DNA of 64,000 nucleotides from Macrostomum hystrix (taxonomy: Eukaryota; Platyhelminthes; Macrostomidae). The notes under the pieces are model-generated. The model did not search any database. It saw only the letters and a list, made by a program, of their open reading frames with translations, and was not told the origin of the DNA. A program made the position numbers and the translations under genes. Of the stretch, positions 43,302-57,356 are shown one piece after another; position 1 is the stretch's first letter; each line of letters begins with the position of its first letter. The DNA lies in assembly GCA_950097015.1 (NCBI GenBank), contig CATNEN010000029.1:7603501-7667500 (forward strand), in the 5' to 3' direction.

Positions 43302-45873
43302 CAGGGACTTCTATATATTGCAATCTGGACTGGAAACGCCCAGCCCGCATCTACCTTTGTGTGGCAACCATTGCCAACTAATGTATGAGAAACCAGTGGG
43401 AAATCTATCTTTTTGGGGGGTCTAGTGACTGACTTGAATCACATCGGTGGCCAAAACGATTCGAATTGAGATGTTACTGCAATGAATAAAGTAATCTCAG
43501 CCTCATTATTAGATAACATAGGCCTAGGCCTCATATATTAGACAATAAGATTTTGCGCTTGAGCATTTAGGTCTGAGCAATGCACAAATGTTTTTATAAA
43601 ATGCTAAATCGATGTAGAAAATAATATATAAAATACTTTAAATGGAAATAGCAAATAAAAAATAATGTCAATTCATGGCAGAGAGGCCGGACAGCTTGGC
43701 GATCTTTCTCTTCTTTCCGCCTTCGCGGCTGGAGAGCTCCTTGGCCAGATTCTTCATCATGCAGTTGCAAAAAGCCTTGGCCAGGCCTGCCTTCACATCG
43801 TGGCCATGTGTGCAAGTCACCAGTTGCATGAAGGACTCCAGAAAGATATCTTCGTCGGCCATCTCATCCACGAGCCCACAGAAGACCTGCTGCTGCTGCT
43901 GCACTGTCAGGAAAACCCTGCGAACGGATTCCTTCCGCCGGATCTCCTCGAAGATTTTCGGCAGAATATTCGAAGGAGGCAGTTGGAAGACACCCCGACT
44001 CTGGAAATTGTTGTAGATATTCTTCAGGTTGTGCACCGGATCAAACAGCACGAATACACGCTGGCGGGTCGTCGAGGCCGATTCAGTCCCCGAAGTCGAG
44101 TCAATATACTCGTAGAATGGATTGATGTCTCGCCCGGAGCTGCCACACAGGCCTTTGGCAAATTTCCTGTTGACCGCTGCATTGTCCATGCAGACTGCAA
44201 CGACGGTGAATGATAGCTTTCTCAGGATCTCCACGGCCTGCTGAAACCACTCGGACAGCTTATTTGCCGTCAGTACCGACACCGGGTGCATCGCCACCAT
44301 GTCCTTGAACTTCCCTGCGATGGAGCTGATCATAAAGCAGCAGATCGTTGAAGCCCGTGCACCATCCTCGTCAATGCCGCTGAGCTGGCGGTTGCTGTAC
44401 TCAACCCTTCTCGCGACGTAGATCTCATCGATGACCAAGGTCACCAGCTTCTCCGGCTGAGACAGCTTAGAAGCTCTCAGAGCAAGGTAGCCCTCGATAT
44501 CCAGGCCGCTTGAAGATCCAACTCGAGCAGTGATGGACCTCAGCGTGCGATCAGATGGAAGGCAGATGGCATCTTGATCAAGCATGGTCTTGAATGCTGA
44601 AGCACTGGTGGAGTAGATCAGGTAGGAGAACACAAGGAGATCCTCGGAGAACCTCCTGGAACGCAAAGGCTTCCTGCTTAGCTTCAGCTGCTCCAAGGCA
44701 AAACCTACGGTACGATTTTCCGTTAGCCCTTTTGCCTCCTCCAAAAGATCCTGCACCGCATCCAACAGACTGGAAGCCTTGGCTTCAGGCGCCGACTCGG
44801 TCTTGCTGAAATCCTCAGCCCAGTTCTTGATTCTCGGCATGAGATTCAACAGCTGACTGAGAGTCGAAGCCTTGCCTTCAGACAGTAGGTCGCTAAACAA
44901 GCTTGATTTCAGTGGTAGTCCGTTGGCTCCATGGGTGACGGTAAAATATTCTGCCAGGCAGATGTAACAAGAAACGTGGCACATTGGCTGAGTTTCCAGC
45001 ACATAGATGCAAAGCTTTTTATCTTGGACAGCCGTCTGAAATCCAGCTGGCTTGGTCACCTCCTGCTCCAGCCGGCGCTGAATCTCCCAAAGATCAGTTG
45101 CAGCAATGGAGTCGTCTTGCTGGAAGGCTCCAATCTTTTCGTCCAGGTCCCTCTGTTATCTCTCCATGCGATAAGACGACGTTGCAGCTGTCGCTCGTGG
45201 CGCCTTCTTGTCTGTTGACAAGTAGATGGGAGCGTTTTGAAAGACGGATGGAACAGCTCCGGGCTTCAGACGCTTCCGCGATAGCGACTCGCTTTTCTTC
45301 TTCTTGCGTGCGGCATTGGTGTCCATCGATGTTTCGATGAAGTCATGGGCTTGAAAATGAAGCGAGCAGATCTTTGAATGCTTCGTGGGCTCGAAATTCT
45401 TTCTTGGATTCGCTCGTTTCCATTTCTCAAGAAGAGCAGTGTCGTTGAGAGGGTAGCTGTGGAAGGTCACTCCAGATTCGGCGGTTGCTCGAGTAGAGCA
45501 TCCGAAAGCTGAGCAAGCATGCACCATTGAAAGCTTCACTGAAACAGGCACTTGTAAAGTTGCAACAGAAAGTTGATAGCAGTGTGAGTGTGTAGGTTTG
45601 AGATTCCAGGAGGCAGTCAGCCCTGTGCAAGACATTATATATTCTTCCGCAATGCTTGAACATCCAAGCCTGTACATTTCCTGGAATGTACAGTCCCCCT
45701 GACCCCACTCTCCTACCCCCGCCTCTTCCCAACCCTCCTGTTTCCCCCTTCAACTCGAAAACAGATAACATAGATTTTTTAGCTAGACCCAAATGCCTTG
45801 CCACACTAGCGTATAACCGGGGCAGCGTTTTATTTTCGTCGCCAGTCCAGATTGCTATATATAGAAGTCCCTG
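43302..45873 (-). mobile_element. P-element-like DNA transposon
   Basis: The 32-bp left end (43302-43333), beginning CAGGGACTTCTATATATTGC, and the inverted right end (45842-45873) match at 31 of 32 positions. The direct repeat CTCTGAC lies outside both ends (43295-43301 and 45874-45880). It can be read as the 8-bp duplication GCTCTGAC expected for P elements if the last G belongs to the duplication. The interior encodes a THAP domain followed by a P-type transposase on the minus strand. Total length is 2.57 kb. The near-identical ends imply recent mobility, but the coding frame has a stop and the transposase C-terminus appears to be missing. Confidence 0.9.
43668..45527 (-). pseudogene. THAP-domain P-element-type transposase with one in-frame stop
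   Basis: From ATG 45527 a THAP zinc finger is complete: C5 and C10 (MVHACSAFGC), FH..YP, W36, FEP, C54 and H57 (ICSLHF), and AVPSVF. The frame meets a single TAA (45158-45156), then continues in the same frame through QRDLDEKIGAF into 463 further codons from about 45059. That part carries VIDEIYVARRVEY (first catalytic Asp), VAVCMDNAAVNRKF (second Asp) and FDPVHNLKNIYNNF (the DxxH..K..N motif). It ends at 43668 with GKKRKIAKLSGL, well short of the usual 750-900 residues, and the catalytic Glu region is not seen. The TAA might be read through, spliced out or a true lesion; no convincing intron of normal size was found around it. Confidence 0.85.
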
Positions 45874-45944
45874 CTCTGACTCACAATCGAAGCAGCAGTA
45901 AATATGTTTACGTGCACTTTAAATGACAAAGAGAGAGGCTAGTC

Positions 45945-45978
45945 CAGTCAGCACGTGAGGAGAATCACGTGCTGACTG
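45945..45978. promoter_or_regulatory. palindrome with two CACGTG E-boxes
   Basis: Perfect 14-bp arms, CAGTCAGCACGTGA and its complement, separated by 6 bases. Each arm contains CACGTG, the canonical site for bHLH-Zip factors such as Myc/Max or USF. It lies about 70 bases outside the P-like transposon and 710 bases before the UCKL1 start. Its function is inferred from sequence alone. Confidence 0.4.
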
Positions 45979-46296
45979 AGGGCAGGCAAGCGCACGCAGA
46001 GAACGGGACGTGGGAACAGCGAAGCCAGCGCGGGACAAAGAGGCAATGACTCATCCCTGGCGGGAAGAGAGCGCACTCAAAGTGCAGATGCGGCCGGGGA
46101 GGGGCAGTGAGGGACAGACCGGACAGCGCCAGAGAGGGGCGGGCCGGGCAGTCACTGAATGCCAGCAAACGGGGCACCTAAGCTACCTTGCAGGCAGGTG
46201 GGGCTGCTGACAGCTAGTAAGACACCAATAGGCCCCTAAGCAGTTGCTCACTACACTAGTCTACGACGAAATGATGAAATAAAAATATATAGGTTC

Positions 46297-46545
46297 TCTC
46301 TGTTTCATCTCTCCCGTGTATTATCTCTCCCGTGTCTTATCTCTCCCGTGTCTCATCTCTCCCGTGTATTATCTCTCCCGTGTCTTATCTCTCCCGTGTA
46401 TTATCTCTCCCGTGTCTTATCTCTCCCGTGTCTCATCTCTCCCGTGTCTCATCTCTCCCGTGTCTTATCTCTCCGGTGTCTCATCTCTCCCGTGTATTAT
46501 CTCTCCCGTGTCTTATCTCTCCCGGGGAAGACACCACGGGATCCT
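46297..46545 (+). repeat. free 16-bp satellite array of the MITE family
   Basis: About 15 units of TCTTATCTCTCCCGTG and its TCTCATC/TATTATC variants, the same unit mix as inside both hAT MITE copies. Neither MITE end is present. The array lies about 140 bases upstream of the UCKL1 start codon. Confidence 0.9.
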
Positions 46546-46643
46546 CCCGTGTCTTATATTTATGACACGGGATATATATTTATGTCTTTGTATTATACAA
46601 AGACAAAATATATATTTGTTCCTGCCACCAGTTACCCGCATAA

Positions 46644-50785
<4,142 letters not shown>

Positions 50786-50928
50786 ACTAGAGTCACATAA
50801 CGGTTTTTTGTGTGTCGGTTCTGTAGTATTGATATTCGCGTTATTAGAATCTAATGAACTAGTTTCAATACAAAATTACTTTGTCTAGTAAAATGCATTA
50901 CTAATAATCAGGACAGCTTGAATGGTTC

Positions 50929-51875
50929 AACAGTAGAACTACCAAGGGCCACCTGACAATTTTTTCTGCACCCGAACGGATCAACGCAAGCGCGTGAAAC
51001 TTAAGAACACGGGCCAACTTTTTGTTGCGCATCTTCTGAAACAAGAATCAAGTCGCCAGCTCTTCAGACAATGGTATATTATTATATGACAAGATATTCA
51101 ATGGTTCTGGCCGAAGGTCTGATTTTTCCCATAACCGCTAGTGCATTTCATACGCCCCTATACACGAATTAGCACTGCGCCTCAGTGCGGCCTTGCCAGG
51201 CCTTTAAAATTTATCAGCATGTCACCCGAATGTGCCTGCATTATCTCCGTCTTCGGTGGTCACCTACCTTTATCTAGACGGACTGCTGGACCTTCAATGG
51301 CTACGGCGGTCGGTGGCAGAGCGTTTAACGCGTTTGCCTCTCGCACCACGGTCCCTAAGTTCGATTCCACGGCGAGGCCACTTTTATTTGGGGCGCAGCC
51401 GCGGAGAGAAGGCTTGGGGGCTTGTCGTGCAATTTACGCCTTTGAGGGCCAACCTCCAAGGCACAGTGAAATGTACACTGCCTGACGATGAGAAAGTGAG
51501 CGTGTGCCTGCGTACGGTATCTGTGTGCGCGTGTGCTCAGGAGTCAGCGAAATGGGCGGAATTGCCTCCTCGCTGGCTGCGGGTCTAGTGTCACCAAATG
51601 ATGGGCCACTGCTCGCAGCCCTCCTGCAATTATTTTTATTATTATTCAATGGCTACAACTGGTGTAACTAGGCCACTATGGACACCCTGACGCAAATTTC
51701 TCCAATTTTGTTAAAATATTAAGCGCAGCTCAAACACAGTACAACCTGGCCTAGTCTGTCATTCACATTTGACATTGGTTAGCATTCAGGCGCTGCAAAA
51801 AATTTTCTGGGGGAGAAATTCCCCCCTCTTGGTATAAAAACGGGCGGCAAAATGGCTTGGTAGTCCTACTGTGAA
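50929..51875 (+). mobile_element. dispersed repeat C, copy 2, split by a SINE
   Basis: Starts GTAGAACTACCAAG and ends CTTGGTAGTCCTAC, an imperfect inverted repeat suggesting a DNA-transposon-derived family. The interior matches 13732-14121 on both sides of the SINE at 51305-51644. No coding potential was recognised. Confidence 0.75.
51305..51644 (+). repeat. SINE family B, full copy with 12-bp target duplication
   Basis: The head (GTGGCAGAGCGTTTAACGCG, then AAGTTCGATTCCACGGCG as box B) and body lead to CAGCCCTCCTGCAATTATTT and a TTATTATTA tail. TTCAATGGCTAC flanks it on both sides (51293-51304 and 51645-51656). This 340-bp copy defines the family ends and shows that it inserted into repeat C after repeat C had spread. 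Confidence 0.93.
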
Positions 51876-52339
51876 CCTGAGTAAAATTAGGTCCTGTATC
51901 AGTAACAGGTTGAATTGTGAATCTGATTTTTCAGCATTACTCAAAACTTATGCCAAATAATGGTTTGAGATAATTGTTTAGCCTTGATTTATTAAACAGT
52001 TCCACCTGTTTGAATTATATTTAGTGCCTGCATTTAAATTCTCAAATGATCGATATTATTTTATAATTGAAGTTAACAAACAAGTTGCATTACTTCTGCA
52101 TTACATATTGATTATGTCAGGTTAATAGTGTTTTTATTTTCAGTTGAGGCAATTACGCATAGCAAACGGAAGTCACTGATAAAATGTTATTATAACTTTT
52201 TTATTTTTCTTTCTACTCATTCGAAAAGCAGTATGTTAGTTTTTTTGTATCCAGTCTTATATCCTATTAAATTCCTAATTGGATTTCATAAGTTAGGTTG
52301 TCCTGCAATTTTTTCTTGATCACTCAGATTGCACTTCCT
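51876..52339. other. AT-rich spacer
   Basis: No gene or assigned repeat. Confidence 0.4.
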
Positions 52340-52850
52340 GCAGACCCTAATAGATTTCTCCACATCCTTAAGAATGGGATTTCCCCAGATCCTTAAGAAT
52401 GGGATTTCCCCACATCCTTAAGAATGGGATTTCCCCACATCCTTAAGAATGGGATTTCCCCACATCCTTAAGAATGGGATTTCCCCAGATCCTTAAGAAT
52501 GGGATTTCCCCAGACCCTTAAGAATGGGATTTCCCCAGATCCTTAAGAATGGGATTTCCCCAGATCATTAAGAATGGGATTTCCCCAGATCCTTAAAAAT
52601 GGGATTTCCCCAGATCATTAAGAATGGGATTTCCCCAGATCCTTAAGAATGAGATTTCCCCAGATCCTTAAGAATGGGATTTCTCCAGATCCTTAAGAAT
52701 GAGATTTCCTCAGATCCTTGACAATGAGATTTCTCCACATCCTTGACAATGGGATTTCCCGAGATCCTTAAGAATAAGATTCCCCCACATCCTTAATTGT
52801 GGATGTGGGAAATCCTTAGAATCCCTAGATCTTTAAGAATGGGATTCTAA
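52340..52850 (+). repeat. 25-bp satellite array
   Basis: About 20 units of 25 bp containing CCTTAAGAATGGGATTTCCC plus CAGAT or CACAT. It decays at the right, where an inverted CCCACATCC...GGATGTGGG occurs near 52790-52810. It lies about 300 bases upstream of the WW/CUE gene. Confidence 0.93.
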
Positions 52851-53150
52851 AAGTTATTGATGTGTCGGGCAACTTATGTCTTACGTAGGACAAATTAATA
52901 ACTTTATTTGAGCGTAAGCCGATGCAAGAGTTAAGGGCTGGAAAAAAGTTCGGGGCGAGCTCAGCGAGGATACTGAGAGTTGAGACCATAGAAAAGTAGA
53001 TGGAGCTGCATAGTGGAAAACGATAACATTTAAAAGTACATTTCCAATGCATGTCAGTTTTTAGCAATGGACTTTCCCCAGATTCATCAGATATTTATGC
53101 TTCAAATTGCAATTTTTTCAACTTGCTTCTCCAGCGCATTCCCAGTTGTC

Positions 53151-55173
53151 ATGGCAACCGCCGCAAACGTCTACTCCAACTACCCGATGCCGCCTGGCTG
53201 GCAGGCTAAGCTGGACACGTCGACCGGTCGGCACTTCTTTTTGGATCATAACACCAAGGCCACCACGTGGGTGGACCCCAGGCCGGCCTATTACAGTGCC
53301 CAGGCTCAGGCTTCTAGGCAGCCGCAGCAGCAGCAGCAGCAGCAAAAGCGTGATCCTCTTTAGCAGTAGCAGCAGCAGTAGCAGCAGCAGTCCAAGGGAT
53401 CAGCGATCGTTTCGCGCCTGCCGAAGCCGGCGAGTTGACGGTTAGGGCGCGCCGGCTGAAGGCAGACTTTCCCATGGTCGATCAGGTCCTCATCATCGAC
53501 CTGCTGAAGGAGCACGGAAGCGAAGACTCGGTCAGGCAGATGCTCAGGTTAGCATCTTTCCTCGTCGTTTAAGCACCCCAATGACTAGATGCGACTAATT
53601 CTAATTTCTAATTTCCACTTCTAATTTCGCATTTTTTAAAAGCACATCCTTTTATGTACTCTCTCATGTGTACATTCTCATGTGTATATGGTTGTACATT
53701 CATGTGTGCATATAGTTTTAGCCTAGTGCTTAGGGCGTCGGACAAACGATTTAAAGGTCGTGGGTTCGATTTTTGAGTCCACTGGGACACTTTGTGTCCT
53801 TTAGCAACACACTTAACCCTGCATTGCTTCAGTTCACCCAGCTGTTAAATGGGTACCAGCATCAGCCGGGGTAATTGAGGGTGGGTGGGCGTTCCCCAGT
53901 CCATGGACAGAAAAGCCGTACGCAGCCTTCACAAGCCCGCGCAAAAGCAGTGACTGTGCTGTCGGCTGCACATCTGACCCGACCCGCTTGCCCTTGCTTT
54001 AAAACTCCAACTCTAACTCTACTCCAACTCTAACTCTACTCCAACTCTAACTCTACTCCAACTCTAACTCTACTCCAACTCTAACTCTACTCCAACTCTA
54101 ACTCTACTCCAACTCTAACTCTACTCCAACTCTAACTCTACTCCAACTCTAGGGAGGTGGTGAACGACATCTCGCCCACGCGTGGCCGGCAGTCAAATCC
54201 GTCGGCAACCGCTGCTGCTGCTGCTGCCACTGCCGCCTCTCCGGCCCTCCCCTCGGCCGATGCCACCCACCGGGCCAACATAGACAATCTGTGCAACGAT
54301 TTTCCCACAATCGACCGCTCTACTATTGAACGCGAACTGACCGCGGCTGGCGACAAAATGTACGCCACCAGGATGCGTCTGCGACAGCTGGCCGATCAGC
54401 AGCGTGAGCGAGCCGCCGCCGCCGCTGCCACTGAGGCCGCCGCCGCCACAGCCGCCGCGGTTGCGGCTTCTCAGCCGTCAACTACTTCAACGGCGTCGCA
54501 TCCGAGGCCGACAGTCAAAGCCAAGCAGCAGCCGAAACCAACTGATTCGTCTCATTCTCAGTCGAACATCGACTCATTGGCGGCCGACTTTCCTAATTTG
54601 GATAGGCCCACTATTGCACGCGAATTGGCTTCCGCTGGCAATCAAATCTACGAGACACGAATGAAACTGCGCCATCTGTCTGACCAGCAGAGAGAGGCCG
54701 CCTCCGCCTCCGCCGCTGCCGCTGCCACCGCCGCCGGCGCCGCTTCGGCTCATCCGAAACCGAAACCGAAATCAACAGCCGCCAGCGCCTCGACCTCCTT
54801 GGCGCCAGCCACTTCGCTCGCCGCCCAGCTGCGCCCGTCGCCGCCGGAGTCTGGCAACATTCAACCGTCGTTGATCAACCATCGGCCAGGCGTTAATAAA
54901 AGGCCCGCTCAGACTGTAGCTAAGAAGCCAGTTCAGGCCGGTTCCAGCAGGTCTCAGTGGACTGGCCCAAGCTCCGGCTTGGCTAGCGGCCCCAACCCGG
55001 CACTGCTAGGCGGCCAGGGCAGCCGCGCCTCCTGCGGACCCTGTCCGGGCTTGGCTGCCGGCCCTGACCGCGCCCTGTGGTCCGGCGCGCAACAGCATAG
55101 CCTCCTGGCCTCGGGACCTCAGGCCCACTATGCTCAGGGACCAGCCTCCAGGACCATTGTTACTCAGATTTGA
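53151..55173 (+). CDS. WW-domain protein with tandem CUE-like domains
   Basis: Exon 1 runs from ATG 53151 to 53547 and exon 2 from 54153 to 55173, joined in phase 2. Residues 12-45 are a canonical WW domain, a proline-motif binder ([20 protein letters not shown]). A Gln run follows. Then come three CUE-like helical units, usually ubiquitin-binding, each with the FP signature: [37 protein letters not shown] and [20 protein letters not shown]. Long Ala-rich and Pro/Ser/Gly-rich linkers lie between and after them. The WW and first CUE units are in different frames. A 41-base GT-AG segment at 53350-53390, inside the CAG-repeat region, would join them exactly if spliced; otherwise there is an indel in that repeat. 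I do not know a named family with this order, and a ubiquitin-related adaptor role is inference. Confidence 0.75.
53720..53990 (+). repeat. SINE family A, near-full copy in WW/CUE intron
   Basis: The head AGCCTAGTGCTTAGGGCGTC (box A region) and GGTCGTGGGTTCGATTTTTG (box B region) are followed by the complete body to GTGCTGTCGGCTGCACATCT. This copy shows the tRNA-like head best. The tail has been replaced by the 17-bp satellite. Confidence 0.88.
54003..54150 (+). repeat. 17-bp satellite that forms the splice acceptor
   Basis: Nearly nine units of CTCCAACTCTAACTCTA run directly into the acceptor AACTCTAG of exon 2 at 54153. The polypyrimidine tract and AG of this intron are therefore themselves repeat sequence. 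Confidence 0.92.
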
Positions 55174-55639
55174 CTGTTTGGCTGGCCTTTGAAATATGGA
55201 ATATTTTTTTGCTTTTTTTATCGGATTTTTATCAGAAAATATCAGTGTTGAGTCCTGATTCATTTTGCTTGATTAAAACATGCCTTAATTTCCATTGGAG
55301 CTATTTTTCGGATACGACGTATTTAACTAATCAGTTTTTAACGACCGCCAGATTTTTTTAAAGCTAAGTCGTTTTTTCGTTTTAGCTTTTTTCATCGTCT
55401 GCTAAAATCGGATAAGGATTTCTTTGTTTTTTAATTGCGCCTTATACTACTTGTGTGATTCTAAGTTTATTTATTCCGCTTATCAAAACAATCTGATTGT
55501 TGAAATGTTATTATAACAATGCTAACGTGCCTAAAAATTATTTTAAAAAACGTTTTTGCTTTGTCGTTAAAGTAAAAATTACTTTATTCCTGGCTTTATT
55601 ATCATTCAAATTTAAATACGATAACCCAACAGACAGGTA
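55174..55639. other. AT-rich 3' flank of the WW/CUE gene
   Basis: T-rich 3' sequence. No canonical AATAAA was picked out close to the stop and no further gene was seen. Confidence 0.4.
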
Positions 55640-56890
55640 CATGTACAGAGGTGGAGTGAGAGTATCAAAGGTAGAGTGAGAGGATCAGAGGTAGGGTGAG
55701 AGGATCAGAGGTAGGGTGAGAGGATCAGAGGTAGGGTGAGAGGATCAGAGGTAGGGTGAGAGTATCAAAGGTAGAGTGAGAGGATCAGAGGCAGAGTGAG
55801 AGGATCAAAGGTAGAATGAGAGGATCAGAGGTAGGGTGAGAGGATCAGAGGTAGGGTGAGAGTATCAAAGGTAGAGTGAGAGGATCAGAGGCAGAGTGAG
55901 AGGATCAGAGGTGGGGTGAGAGGATCAGAGGTAGAGTGAGAGGATCAGAGGCAGAGTGAGAGGATCAGAGGCAGAGTGAGAGGATCAGAGGCAGAGTGAG
56001 AGGATCAGAGGTAGGGTGAGAGGATCAGAGGTAGAGTGAGAGGATCAGAGGCAGAGTGAGAGGATCAGAGGTAGAATGAGAGGATCAGAGGTAGGGTGAG
56101 AGGATCAGAGGTAGGGTGAGAGGATCAGAGGTAGAGTGAGAGTATCAAAGGTAGAGTGAGAGGATCAGAGGTAGGGTGAGAGGATCAAAGGTAGAATGAG
56201 AGGATCAGAGGTAGGGTGAGAGGATCAGAGGTAGGGTGAGAGGATCAAAGGTAGAATAAGAGGATCAGAGGTAGGGTGAGAGGATCAGAGGTAGGGTGAG
56301 AGGATCAGAGGCAGAGTGAGAGGATCAGAGGTAGGGTGAGAGGATCAGAGGTAGAGTGAGAGTATCAAAGGTAGAGTGAGAGGATCAGAGGTAGGGTGAG
56401 AGTATCAAAGGTAGAGTGAGAGGATCAGAGGCAGAGTGAGAGGATCAGAGGTAGGGTGAGAGGATCAAAGGTAGAGTGAGAGGATCAGAGGTAGGGTGAG
56501 AGGATCAAAGGTAGAATGAGAGGATCAGAGGTAGGGTGAGAGGATCAGAGGTAGGGTGAGAGGATCAAAGGTAGAATAAGAGGATCAGAGGTAGGGTGAG
56601 AGGATCAGAGGTAGAATGAGAGGATCAGAGGTAGGGTGAGAGGATCAGAGGTAGGGTGAGAGGATCAAAGGTAGAATGAGAGGATCAGAGGTAGGGTGAG
56701 AGGATCAGAGGTAGGGTGAGAGGATCAGAGGTAGAATGAGAGGATCAGAGGTAGGGTGAGAGGATCAGGGGTAGAGTGAGAGGATCAGAGGTAGGGTGAG
56801 AGTATCAAAGGTAGAGTGAGAGGATCAGAGGCATAGTGAGAGGATCAGAGGTAGGGTGAGAGAGTAGAAGGTAGAGTGGTGATCATAGGT
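55640..56890 (+). repeat. 20-bp satellite array
   Basis: About 62 units of GTAGAGTGAGAGGATCAGAG and variants (gtaggg, gcagag, atcaaag). Variant strings recur in blocks, pointing to multi-unit duplication. No gene assigned. Confidence 0.95.
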
Positions 56891-57356
56891 AGAATGAGGA
56901 TTAAAGCTAGAGTAATAGGTAGAGTAAGCGGCTTCAGTTTAGGTGCTTCAGGCATCAAAGGCTGCCACAAGCACTGTAGGATATTGGTCTAATGGTCTAT
57001 ACAGACAACTAAATTATACTTGTACATTGGGTCGTAACGGCCTCCACGGAGTCTTCCTTCCGAAATTCAATCGGATGAAAATATTATAGAAGGCATGCGC
57101 CAGTACGATATGATTTTCACACCTATTTAATTTATTTGTTTATATTTAAGAAAAGTGCGAATGAAAGGCAGTTGTATATCTACTATAAAAGCAGCAGGGG
57201 AATCAGCAGCGTTGATTGCAATTTTACAATGCGAGTATTTACACAGCACATTTTACAACAATAAGGACTAAAAGCACTTTATTTAACAAAATCTATTTAG
57301 AAAATAACGGTTTTACGCAGAAAATAATCATTCATAAATCAGTGGAAACTAGTACA
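56891..57356. other. 3' flank of the zinc-finger gene
   Basis: Unique sequence downstream of the minus-strand zinc-finger gene. No feature called. Confidence 0.4.
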
